Position numbers and translations under genes: made by a program. Below the pieces are notes generated by a model. That model ran no database searches. It worked only from the letters and a program-made list of their open reading frames with translations, and was not told where the DNA came from. A DNA stretch of 36,361 nt. Source: an uncultured Eubacterium sp. (lineage in GTDB: Bacteria > Bacillota > Clostridia > Lachnospirales > Lachnospiraceae). Position 1 is the stretch's first letter. Each line of letters begins with the position of its first letter. Location of the stretch: assembly GCA_947385875.1 (NCBI GenBank), contig CANDMV010000027.1, positions 1-36,361 on the forward strand. The letters are read 5' to 3'. Positions 7,161-17,403 of the stretch are shown here, in pieces.

Positions 7161-8512
7161 TTATTTTAGTACTATTTTCATAATCTCCAAATTCTCAGAA
7201 TCTGTTATTCTAATCTTCAGTTCCGCTTTTCCTCCCGGTGCTGAAATTGCTGCCGATACTGTCTGAGCAGTTCCATTTATCCCCGCAATTTTTATTTCTC
7301 CTGCGATTGCTTCATTTAATAAAATCTGCACCTTACCGCTTCCGGCGCAGGTCAGCTCGATTTCACTCCAGTCCGTATCTTTTTTTACATAACGAAAGAC
7401 TGCCTCATCCCCGGAAGAAATATTCATTAATTTCTCGCCATATTCCTGATCCACTCCAATATAAATCGTTCCGCTCAATCCACATGCCTGATAGCCCATG
7501 ATCGCTTCCATCGGCCCAAACGGTTCTCCGACTCCCTGCGAGGTCATTTTTACTTCAGGAATAGAGCCATCCGGGTAATTGTAATCGGTTCAATACACAG
7601 CCTGCGATGCTGCTGGACACCGCGGCTGCATCTATGATAAAATACGTACCATTGTCCGTTGACGCATTCAATCGAACCATGATTATTCCAGCTGGCAGGA
7701 TCACACCCGTCATTGTCTATAATAATTCCCTGATACGTAAACGGCCCAAGAGGGGATTTCGATGTCGAATAACCAAGCGATGTCGGCTTCCCGCGCTCCA
7801 TATCTGCATATACATAGTAATAAGTATCGCCGATTTTCCGCATAGACGAGCCTTCATGGAAGAAGTGTTCCTCTTCGGTAACCAGATCGTCCACCACATC
7901 CTCTGACTGGAATGATACCATGTCTTCATTCATCTTTACTCCATGTGAAAACAGCTGCCCCCAGTAATAATATGCCTGTCCGTCATCGTCTATGAATATA
8001 GCAGGGTCGATTCCGCCGCACGGAAGCTGCACTGGGTCTGTAAACGGCCCTTGAGGCCTGTCAGATACAGCGACTCCCTCACTGTCATCCGACATACAAA
8101 AATACAGATAATATTTTCCATTACGCTCTATGCAGTCTGGTGCAAACAAAAGCGCAGGTTTTTCACCTTCTTCTTGTTCAAATTTCTCTTTCATATCATC
8201 TCCGCCCATACCTGCCAGCATTTTTTGAATAAACGGCGAAGGCTTCGACCAGTCGATTCCCGGATATTTCGGCGCGTCCGGGTCATGAAACCAAGGAATC
8301 TGCTGTCCGGTCAGAGAAACATCGTGGAGTATCCAGTGCTCCAGATCCTGTGTGGACACTACATGATATTTTTCGCTGCAGTAGACATCTTCTCGATCGT
8401 CGTAGCTCCCATATAGGTAAAGCCGTCCATCCGGCATGACATGTCCCTCGCTGTCTGGAATATGATATTCGATGGGCAGAATGGGATTTCTTTTATTTGT
8501 AAATTCTTTCAT
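7161..8512 (-). pseudogene. GH43-family glycoside hydrolase, frameshifted
   Basis: Intracellular (no signal peptide) family-43 five-bladed propeller, probably a xylosidase or arabinofuranosidase. The first ORF (8512-7550, 320 codons) has the expected carboxylates: Asp20 (base, PDSEGHV), Asp169 (GGIDPAIF) and Glu220 (FHEGSSM). It ends after CIEPITI with an abrupt TRMALFLK and stop. The second ORF (7547-7161, 128 codons) carries on the C-terminal beta-sandwich. Restoring one A/T base at about 7575-7577 joins them as EPITINPDGSIPEVKM, exactly what the family predicts, so one base is missing. All catalytic residues lie before the shift, so a truncated product may fold, but the accessory domain is lost. 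RBS GAGGAGG precedes the ATG. Recent mutation or sequencing error cannot be separated here. Confidence 0.85.
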
Positions 8513-8595
8513 TGTCGGCCTCCTCTAGTTCTATTATAGTATGCGGCAGCATTTGTTCCCCGTTTTTACTGCCTTTTGTTTTCTGCGTTAGAATC

Positions 8596-8624
8596 ATTAT
8601 AACAGTTTATCTTTTAAATGACAG
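8596..8624 (-). promoter_or_regulatory. Probable promoter for the GH43 gene
   Basis: CTGTCA (8624-8619) and a perfect TATAAT (8601-8596) are 17 bases apart on the minus strand, about 85 bases before the GH43 start. The -35 is a weak match. Confidence 0.55.
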
Positions 8625-8652
8625 TCAGGTACACGACATGGAAAGAGGGAAT

Positions 8653-8676
8653 TTGCGACATGATTGTTTGTCGCAA
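8653..8676. promoter_or_regulatory. Palindromic operator-like site upstream of the GH43 promoter
   Basis: TTGCGACA (8653-8660) and TGTCGCAA (8669-8676) form a perfect inverted repeat with an eight-base spacer; outer GGGAA/TTCCC blocks add weak symmetry. It lies about 30 bases upstream of the GH43 -35 box, a position that suits an activator. The rest of the 400-base gap (8513-8912) holds only the GH43 promoter and the terminator of the glycan operon. Confidence 0.5.
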
Positions 8677-8847
8677 CAGTGCTTTCCCGTATCCGAATAA
8701 AATCAAAACCGACAGTTTGTATTAGTATTAAGATAAAGATTCAGATCATATATTAATAACAGGCCAAGACAGATTTTTCCAATAACATACAGACAAAAAT
8801 ATTTTCAATAGTTTTACGAGGGAAGGTATCTATTATATTAATCAATG

Positions 8848-8883
8848 AAAAACCTGCGGCATAATCATCATCCACAGGTTTTT
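8848..8883 (-). terminator. Intrinsic terminator of the glycan operon
   Basis: On the minus strand AAACCTGTGG pairs with CCGCAGG and is followed directly by TTTTT. It lies 30 bases past the last gene of the leftward operon. Confidence 0.88.
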
Positions 8884-8912
8884 AATATTTGTTTTGTATA
8901 TGTTTTTCCCCG

Positions 8913-10961
8913 CTATCCGGCATAAAAATAAAAAATCAGAAGTATCATACAATAAACATACATAGAGGCAATCCGCATCCAGACCACACTCCGCTGTAAA
9001 TAAACGTCATCAAACTCATCTATCGATTTTACCTGATTCCTATTTTTCCATGTAATACAGCAGAAGCTGACAGCCACAGCCGTTAATGCTGATGCCACAA
9101 TATTTGAAAAATAATCAATATTCTGAAAGACATTCTGAAAGGTAACACCAGAATAATAATACTTTGTAATTACCGGCAGTATTCCATAATTTACCATGTA
9201 ATTATCTACATTTTGCGGAAAATTATTTCCTGCTGCTAAACAATACAAAACACCTAATCCCCATTCACAGTATATCAATCCTCTGCTCGTAAAGCATCCC
9301 AGAGCGATTGCCAGAAACGGCGCTAAAATTGTCAGCCACTGCGGATGCCAGCCTACAAAAATTAAAAGCGAAATATAAGCAGTCAGCGGAATTATAATGA
9401 TATACTTCCATATTTCTTCTTCCTGGTATTCTCCATGAAAAGCCCACACACATAAGCAGACAATGATAAACACTAAGAATGCACAGTTTCCTGCCCCAGT
9501 ATTTAAACCATTCGAAAAAAGCCTTCCATAGAATCCATAAACACATTCAAATTCATCCATAATGATTTGATAACTTCCATCCAAACCAAAAACAATCTTA
9601 AATACAACCGGAGCGGAAAAACCCAGAGCAAAATATTTGATGATATGTATCAGCCGCTTCTCCACTGCTAATATTAATGGCAGAAACATCAAAACCGGAA
9701 AGCTTTTCAGCATAATAGCAATAGAAATAATCAATGAAAATTTTATATACTGCTTATTTACATATCTTCGCAGTGCAGCTATAACTAAAATCGTACAAAA
9801 AATATCCAGCTGACAGAAACCCACTGTCGCAAACAACAGCATAATGGATGATAAATACAGATATGCGGTAATTTTAGCCCTATGCAGCTTCATCCCCATA
9901 TCCAATGCCAGATGATAAAGCAAATATGCAGAATATAAAACAGCAGCCGAGATAAACAACCCCATCCATACAATAATAAAATTATCAGAGTATTGAATGC
10001 CTGTAATTTTTGAAAAAATAAAACATGGAAAAATACAGACAGCAGGTATTAAATACAAAAATATATTATAATTGCCCGCATTCATGATAGAATCTGTTTC
10101 ATACCATCCATGCAGAGATCTTTCAAGCATAATAGAATAAAAGTCAAAAAAACCTCCATGTTTTGTAATAGAAAGCAGTTCACCAGCTGTTTTTGTGATC
10201 GATTTCATATCTCCGCCCTGATTAAAACAAAGCCAAAACAGCAATAACGCAGTCATTGCAAAAAAGCAGTCTGCTTTCTCTACTTTATCAAAATGCTGAT
10301 TCATTTTTCCTGAAACAATCAAATAGCACATCATACTGATTAATACAAGAATGCCAAGTGCCGCAAGAAAAAAGACAGGCCCTGCCAGACATCTTTCACC
10401 TGAACCATATAGCGAAAATAACAAATCTCCGTGCCCTGCCAAATCCGATGTATAAATACAGCCATTTTCATATACATCATCATTTGAAAAATGTATAGAA
10501 ATCTCATCTGTGATTTCATCCGCCTCTGCCTCTATCAATATAGAATGCTCGTTCATATTATTTACTAAAATACTCTGTTTAAAACTTATCCTATCGGGCT
10601 CATTATCCCTAATCAGTTCCGTTGGTTTTTCAACTTCACCTAATTTTTTATTTAGTGTTTCATCCCAAAGCTCAAGACGGATTTTCCCATGATTTACTTT
10701 AGCATTCGTACCAAACTTCACTTCAACTGATCTAATACTTGTCAGATTTGTTCGAAATGTCTGTCTCACGATTGGCGCGTTCTTCGTTAATATATAGGTA
10801 TTATCTGAAAATTCATTTCCGGCTTCTCTTTTACTCAGCAAATCCGTACGAGCTACGAACTGTGGCAAGGTCAAATATATTCCAATCGTCAATAACAAAG
10901 CCGCCAGTAAATAAAAACTAACTTTCTTCTTCATCTGCAAACAATATTTTTTTAATACCAC
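8913..10961 (-). CDS. Polytopic GT-C-like glycosyltransferase/glycan membrane protein
   Basis: Protein of 682 residues with an N-terminal TM (about 14-30), a soluble extracytoplasmic segment (about 32-190) rich in beta-strand patterns, then about a dozen membrane spans. The large-loop multi-span layout, with short acidic loops, suggests a GT-C-fold enzyme using a polyprenyl-phosphate sugar, but no single diagnostic motif is certain. The partner would be the Dpm1-like GT2 at 13072-13788 in the same operon. The start is GTG at 10961 with GAGAGG about nine bases upstream; the ATG at 10934 has no box. It begins seven bases after the preceding stop, and the operon terminator follows it. A flippase or polymerase is an alternative. 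Confidence 0.6.
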   Translation of the reverse strand: MVLKKYCLQMKKKVSFYLLAALLLTIGIYLTLPQFVARTDLLSKREAGNEFSDNTYILTKNAPIVRQTFRTNLTSIRSVEVKFGTNAKVNHGKIRLELWDETLNKKLGEVEKPTELIRDNEPDRISFKQSILVNNMNEHSILIEAEADEITDEISIHFSNDDVYENGCIYTSDLAGHGDLLFSLYGSGERCLAGPVFFLAALGILVLISMMCYLIVSGKMNQHFDKVEKADCFFAMTALLLFWLCFNQGGDMKSITKTAGELLSITKHGGFFDFYSIMLERSLHGWYETDSIMNAGNYNIFLYLIPAVCIFPCFIFSKITGIQYSDNFIIVWMGLFISAAVLYSAYLLYHLALDMGMKLHRAKITAYLYLSSIMLLFATVGFCQLDIFCTILVIAALRRYVNKQYIKFSLIISIAIMLKSFPVLMFLPLILAVEKRLIHIIKYFALGFSAPVVFKIVFGLDGSYQIIMDEFECVYGFYGRLFSNGLNTGAGNCAFLVFIIVCLCVWAFHGEYQEEEIWKYIIIIPLTAYISLLIFVGWHPQWLTILAPFLAIALGCFTSRGLIYCEWGLGVLYCLAAGNNFPQNVDNYMVNYGILPVITKYYYSGVTFQNVFQNIDYFSNIVASALTAVAVSFCCITWKNRNQVKSIDEFDDVYLQRSVVWMRIASMYVYCMILLIFYFYAG

Positions 10962-10967
10962 AATACA

Positions 10968-11939
10968 CTACCTCTCTAATTCATAATTCAGCATTTCTTC
11001 TGCTAATTTTTGCAGCGAATATGTACTTTTCCAATTTAAATCCTTTTCTATCAGACCTGCATCTCCCCGAAGTTTTCCATTGACTTTTCGTGTGATTAAA
11101 TCATAGTCAACATGAACAAACCGCCTGACATCCTCCATTCCAAGATACTCTGCACATATATTCAAAAATTCATAAACCGAATGTGTTTCATTGGAAGCTA
11201 TAATATAATCTTTTGGCTGGGCTGCTTGGAGCATTTTATGCATTGCTTCTACATACTCCCCTGCGTATCCCCAGTCTTTTTCTGCTTCCAGATCTCCAAT
11301 CGTAAAATTTTTTATTTCACCCTTCTTAATCTTGATCAGATTCTCCACTATTTTTTTTGTAACAAAGCATGATGCTCTTCGATGACTTTCATGATTATAT
11401 AAAATTGCAGTACACGCATACAAACCCTGGTCCCTATAATAACGGACCAACGCATTTTCTGCGATTTTTGCCAGTCCGTATAGACTTTTAGAACAGTACC
11501 CCGTACATTCTGTCTGAACGATCGTATCTGAACCATCATACACCAGACAGGACCCTGCGGTTAAAACTCTGATTTCGTTTGAACATAACATGCTTGCTGC
11601 CAAAATATTAGAAGCTGCCAACACATTTTGATGATACATCTCCTGTTCCCGGACTTCACTTTCCTTTTTTTCGGAACTAAAATGACACGCTGCCAGATGA
11701 TATATTTCATCAGGATGTATTTTATTTATAAATTCTGATACTTCATGATAATCATATAGATTCACACAGAATACTTTCGGTATTATTTTTTTATCTTCCA
11801 ACTCTTGTTTAATTCTTGCTGAATTTCTGCTTATATTCTGTCTGCAGATGCCATATACTTCATACCCTTCCTGCAATAATTTTTCACAGAGAAAGCTTCC
11901 GTCCTGTCCAAATATTCCAGTAATTAAAGCCCTTTTCAA
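10968..11939 (-). CDS. Gmd-like SDR, probable GDP-4-keto-6-deoxyhexose reductase
   Basis: Extended short-chain dehydrogenase of 323 residues, clearly homologous to the Gmd in this operon: NAD(P)-binding TGIFGQDGSFL (8-18), the nucleotide-sugar segment NHESHRRASCFVTKKI and the motif DLEAEKDWGYAGEYVEAM. The catalytic Ser (130), Tyr (154) and Lys (158) are present, but the glutamate that Gmd uses for dehydration (TSE in Gmd) is leucine here (SCL, residue 132). That argues against a second dehydratase and for a 4-keto reductase of the RMD type, perhaps with epimerase activity, finishing the GDP-sugar. The start is a TTG at 11939 behind a good GGAGGT box (spacing 7). It sits between the acyltransferase and the GT-C-like gene. 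Confidence 0.75.
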   Translation of the reverse strand: MKRALITGIFGQDGSFLCEKLLQEGYEVYGICRQNISRNSARIKQELEDKKIIPKVFCVNLYDYHEVSEFINKIHPDEIYHLAACHFSSEKKESEVREQEMYHQNVLAASNILAASMLCSNEIRVLTAGSCLVYDGSDTIVQTECTGYCSKSLYGLAKIAENALVRYYRDQGLYACTAILYNHESHRRASCFVTKKIVENLIKIKKGEIKNFTIGDLEAEKDWGYAGEYVEAMHKMLQAAQPKDYIIASNETHSVYEFLNICAEYLGMEDVRRFVHVDYDLITRKVNGKLRGDAGLIEKDLNWKSTYSLQKLAEEMLNYELER

Positions 11940-11957
11940 ATAAATTACCTCCCATTC

Positions 11958-13085
11958 CTATCGTTGTTCCCGTTTTGCCACTGCAATCATACTGTCTAAA
12001 AATTTCTTAAAATAACTCTCTATTGTACCCCCTGCTATCACCCAGATCACAGATTCAAACATCAGAATTCCCGATATGACCCAAAACAAAAAATCTGATT
12101 CATTTACAGACGATGGCAGCATCACCATACAGACACAGAAAGTCGGCAGCTGCAGCAGATAAATGGGAAACGATAATTCTCCTAAAAAATCAAATACCGA
12201 ATTTGATATATAATTTTTCATTCTTGTCTGATCAAGCAGCACCACCACAGGAATGAAAACCCCAAAACAAATCCAATTAGAATCTCCGCCCATAAAAAAC
12301 TGGAACCTGCTTCTAAATAGGAGAATAAGCAGAATAACACAAGCCATGCTGATATACGCTGTTCTTTTCATGATAGAAACCAGACGATCATTTTCTAAAA
12401 AAAACGCCAGCAATACGCCCGAAAAAAAGCCGATATAACCAACCGAACACTGTGAAGTTAAAAAGGGAAAGTTCCATCTATAAGCTTGTACCGTCATTCC
12501 TATAAATATCATACACAAGAACCCTTCCCCCCCCCATGAAAAAAATGAGAGGCTCCAGTAAATCATATAGCATATGATCAAAACACTAATATACCAAATA
12601 GGTCCATTCACAGCATCAAAAGAATTCATAAAAGTCCCTACACTGATTCCTGTCAAAGCTTGAATCACCTGCCATAATTCATTCACTCTGCCTGTCCACC
12701 AGTTACTATTTTTGTAAAAATACAGCCATTGACCAAAGGTCATAAACAAGATACTTAAAATAAGCAACGGATATAACCTCACAATTCTCCGATATATAAA
12801 TATATAGAAACTCATTTCTCTTTCTTTAATTTTAGAATCATACTGCCGATAACTCAAAAACCCCGATATTACAAAAAAACAAATGGGCATCATTAATCCA
12901 AACTCTCTTCCCGCCTCGAAAAAAATCTGAAAAAATCCGCGCACTATGGATCCTGGTATCTTATTCACGGCAGGCAGGGTACTGCTGATTAAAATTTCAT
13001 AGTGAGCAATCAGTATAAAAACTGACATCAAGAATTTAACGAATGCAAATTGGTCATGTTGAAAATTCTTCTTATGCTTCATCAT
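11958..13085 (-). CDS. Acyltransferase 3 family membrane O-acyltransferase
   Basis: About ten membrane spans in 375 residues, with the family's N-terminal pattern: the short FAFVKFLMSVFILIAHYE helix carrying the conserved histidine and, further on, an arginine pair (YRRIVRLYP, about 98-106). Members O-acetylate surface polysaccharides using a cytoplasmic acyl donor. It overlaps the preceding GT2 gene by 14 bases, so translation is coupled. Codons 184-187 (W-G-G-E) contain an uninterrupted run of nine G on the coding strand (12535-12527), followed on the plus strand by seven A; a change of one base in the tract would truncate the protein. As read here the gene is in frame. Confidence 0.88.
   Translation of the reverse strand: MMKHKKNFQHDQFAFVKFLMSVFILIAHYEILISSTLPAVNKIPGSIVRGFFQIFFEAGREFGLMMPICFFVISGFLSYRQYDSKIKEREMSFYIFIYRRIVRLYPLLILSILFMTFGQWLYFYKNSNWWTGRVNELWQVIQALTGISVGTFMNSFDAVNGPIWYISVLIICYMIYWSLSFFSWGGEGFLCMIFIGMTVQAYRWNFPFLTSQCSVGYIGFFSGVLLAFFLENDRLVSIMKRTAYISMACVILLILLFRSRFQFFMGGDSNWICFGVFIPVVVLLDQTRMKNYISNSVFDFLGELSFPIYLLQLPTFCVCMVMLPSSVNESDFLFWVISGILMFESVIWVIAGGTIESYFKKFLDSMIAVAKREQR
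12527..12535 (-). repeat. Homopolymeric G9 tract inside the acyltransferase gene
   Basis: Nine consecutive C on the plus strand (G on the coding strand) in an AT-rich gene. Such tracts slip during replication; at nine bases the reading frame is open. Confidence 0.95.
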
Positions 13086-13788
13086 ATGTTTTTTCTCTTT
13101 TTATTTTTACTAACCGAAATAGTGTTTTTATGTAGCTTATAATAAATGGTATTAATTTTCTCTTAGACTGACCATTCATTCTCTTTTTTAGCGTGATTGG
13201 CACTTCACCGATTTTTAATTTCCTGCCATCCTTAGGTTCCAATTTGATGAGTATTTCTTCTAACACATCATAATTCACACTATCCAGGCGCAGCCTTTTT
13301 AGCTGCCCGGCATAATAGATCCTATAGTTTGTTGACAAATCCCTTGCATCTATTTTTAAAACAATTCTGTATATCGTATTTAAAATCAGAGACATTAATA
13401 TTGACACCTTTCCCGCTTTGCTTCTCCCTCCTTTCACATAACGCGAGCCAATCACAACGTCATAATCTTCATTCAAAAAAAGCGTCAGCATATCCTCTAT
13501 ATCTGCAGGATCATGAGAGCCGTCTCCATCCATTGTCAAAATATATGTACCGCCAGCTTCTTCGACTCCCGTTATTAAAGCACCTCCAAATCCGGGATAT
13601 TTCTGATTGATATATTTAGCCTGATTTACTCTGCACACATTTTGTGAATTATCAACAGGCTTAGCAGCATCAATCACAATCATTTCATATCTTATCTCAA
13701 TTCTACTCATATACCGCCTTACTTTTGGCAGCAGCTGTCTCAAATTTTCCTCTTCTCCATACGCTAAAATAACAATACTCAAATCCAC
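13072..13788 (-). CDS. Dpm1-like family 2 glycosyltransferase
   Basis: GT-A enzyme of 238 residues of the dolichol-phosphate-mannose-synthase type: N-terminal SIVILAYGEEENL, the metal-binding and substrate motif DGDGSHDP (87-94), GSRYVKGG and the C-terminal VPITLKKRMNG pattern. It lacks the extra C-terminal membrane spans of some relatives. It probably loads a sugar from a nucleotide donor onto undecaprenyl phosphate for the GT-C-like membrane protein of the operon. The start GTG at 13788 lies six bases after the gmd stop; a TTG at 13782 has a better-placed GGAG, so either may be used. The 3' end overlaps the acyltransferase gene. Confidence 0.85.
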   Translation of the reverse strand: MDLSIVILAYGEEENLRQLLPKVRRYMSRIEIRYEMIVIDAAKPVDNSQNVCRVNQAKYINQKYPGFGGALITGVEEAGGTYILTMDGDGSHDPADIEDMLTLFLNEDYDVVIGSRYVKGGRSKAGKVSILMSLILNTIYRIVLKIDARDLSTNYRIYYAGQLKRLRLDSVNYDVLEEILIKLEPKDGRKLKIGEVPITLKKRMNGQSKRKLIPFIISYIKTLFRLVKIKREKTYDEA

Positions 13789-13794
13789 TCCGAA

Positions 13795-15941
<2,147 letters not shown>

Positions 15942-16083
15942 CTGCACATCCTCCATTTTCTCACAGCATCCATTCCTCTTTCGCATCTCCTGATGATTCG
16001 TAAAATTTATTTCTGCCCAACAATAATTTTTGATTTTCTCGATATTCCAGTATTAATATTGAAACAACTGAACTGGAACTCTT

Positions 16084-17352
16084 TTATGAGTCTTTTGTAA
16101 ACTGTACGATTTCGAGCTTAGGCAGAGGAAAGACAAACGCACAGCCGCTTTCCAACATATAGGCTTTTTCTTTTTCAAGAATATTATTTTTAAAATGCCA
16201 CGGCAGTACGATAAAATAATCTGGATTTTCTTTTTTTATTTCTGATTCCGGCCTGATCGGGATATTTGTTCCAGGAGTAACATGTCCATACTTATCTTCA
16301 TTGACTTCCGCTATTGCTGTCAGCTCAGACCGACTTATTCCACAATACTGCAATAATACATTTCCTTTTGTCGATGCTCCATATCCATATACCTTCTTTT
16401 TTTCCTTTTTCGCTTTAACCAAAAAATCCATTAATTCTTTTGCTGTCTTTTTGATATTTTCCTGAAATTCACAATATAGCTGTATAGAATCCATATGTAA
16501 TTCTTTCTCATGTTTTTGGAGCTTTCCGACATTCTCCGATATTTCAAACTTTGAATTCTCCTTTGCTGCCGTGATCCGAAAGCTTCCTCCATTTGACGCA
16601 TTCAAAGAAACATCAATTATTTTTAAATGCACTCTACGTGCAATCCATTCGATCTGCGCCAATGAATAAAATTCTAAGTGCTCCTGACATATCGTATCGT
16701 ATGAATTTGTCTTCAGCATAGAAGGGAGATAGCTCTGCTCTAAGACCCACAATCCATCCCCTGCCAGAACAGACTCTATATCCCTCGCAAATTGAATTGG
16801 ATCTTCCAGATCATAAAACATTGCTATCGATGTGATAACTTTGGCTTTTTTTCCATTTCTGACATTTCTGACAACTTCTGCTGAAAAAAAATCCGAAACA
16901 AGCTCAATATATTCGGGATAATATCTTCTAAACTTTATGCCGGTTGGATCTATCCCCAGGTAGTCAGCCTCTCTCGGATGATAGCTTCTTAATAATGTAC
17001 TGTCATTACTTCCTATATCGATCACAAGGTCATCTTTTTCTATTTCTATTCGCCGCTGTATTTCTGTCGTAATTTCATTTAAATGCTCTGCCATAGAAGC
17101 ATTCAGTCCAGAACGATAGCCATAATTTTCTCCATACATCTCATCACCGCTGCAGGAATGCCGCAGCTGAACTAGTCCGCATACATCAGCCTCTCCGCTT
17201 ATCGGCATACATTTTACAAGCTCAAGCGGACCTTCTCCTACTTCTTCATCCGGCATTGGAAATACTCCTGTTAACTTCTGCATCCCTAAGTTAAGGACTG
17301 TTTTTAAGTTTTTGTTACCACAAATTCTACATTTTGTAATTTCTCTATACAT
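16084..17352 (-). CDS. TylC3-type sugar C-methyltransferase
   Basis: SAM-dependent enzyme of 422 residues with the three-part layout of NDP-4-keto-6-deoxyhexose C-methyltransferases: an N-terminal zinc-binding segment (Cys8, Cys11, then Cys48 and Cys58), a Rossmann methyltransferase core with IDIGSNDSTLL (111-121) and FYDLEDP, the active-site segment containing QEHLEFYS, and a C-terminal domain with GYGASTKGN. Family members add a methyl to a sugar ring carbon, usually C-3, of a 4-keto sugar nucleotide. Lying directly before manC and gmd, the likely substrate is GDP-4-keto-6-deoxymannose. The ATG at 17352 follows GGAGG. The regiochemistry is inferred from the family, not visible. Confidence 0.88.
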   Translation of the reverse strand: MYREITKCRICGNKNLKTVLNLGMQKLTGVFPMPDEEVGEGPLELVKCMPISGEADVCGLVQLRHSCSGDEMYGENYGYRSGLNASMAEHLNEITTEIQRRIEIEKDDLVIDIGSNDSTLLRSYHPREADYLGIDPTGIKFRRYYPEYIELVSDFFSAEVVRNVRNGKKAKVITSIAMFYDLEDPIQFARDIESVLAGDGLWVLEQSYLPSMLKTNSYDTICQEHLEFYSLAQIEWIARRVHLKIIDVSLNASNGGSFRITAAKENSKFEISENVGKLQKHEKELHMDSIQLYCEFQENIKKTAKELMDFLVKAKKEKKKVYGYGASTKGNVLLQYCGISRSELTAIAEVNEDKYGHVTPGTNIPIRPESEIKKENPDYFIVLPWHFKNNILEKEKAYMLESGCAFVFPLPKLEIVQFTKDS

Positions 17353-17403
17353 TCTTACTCCCTCCAAAAAGGTACATTCATATCCTATTTTACATAGTTA
17401 GTA

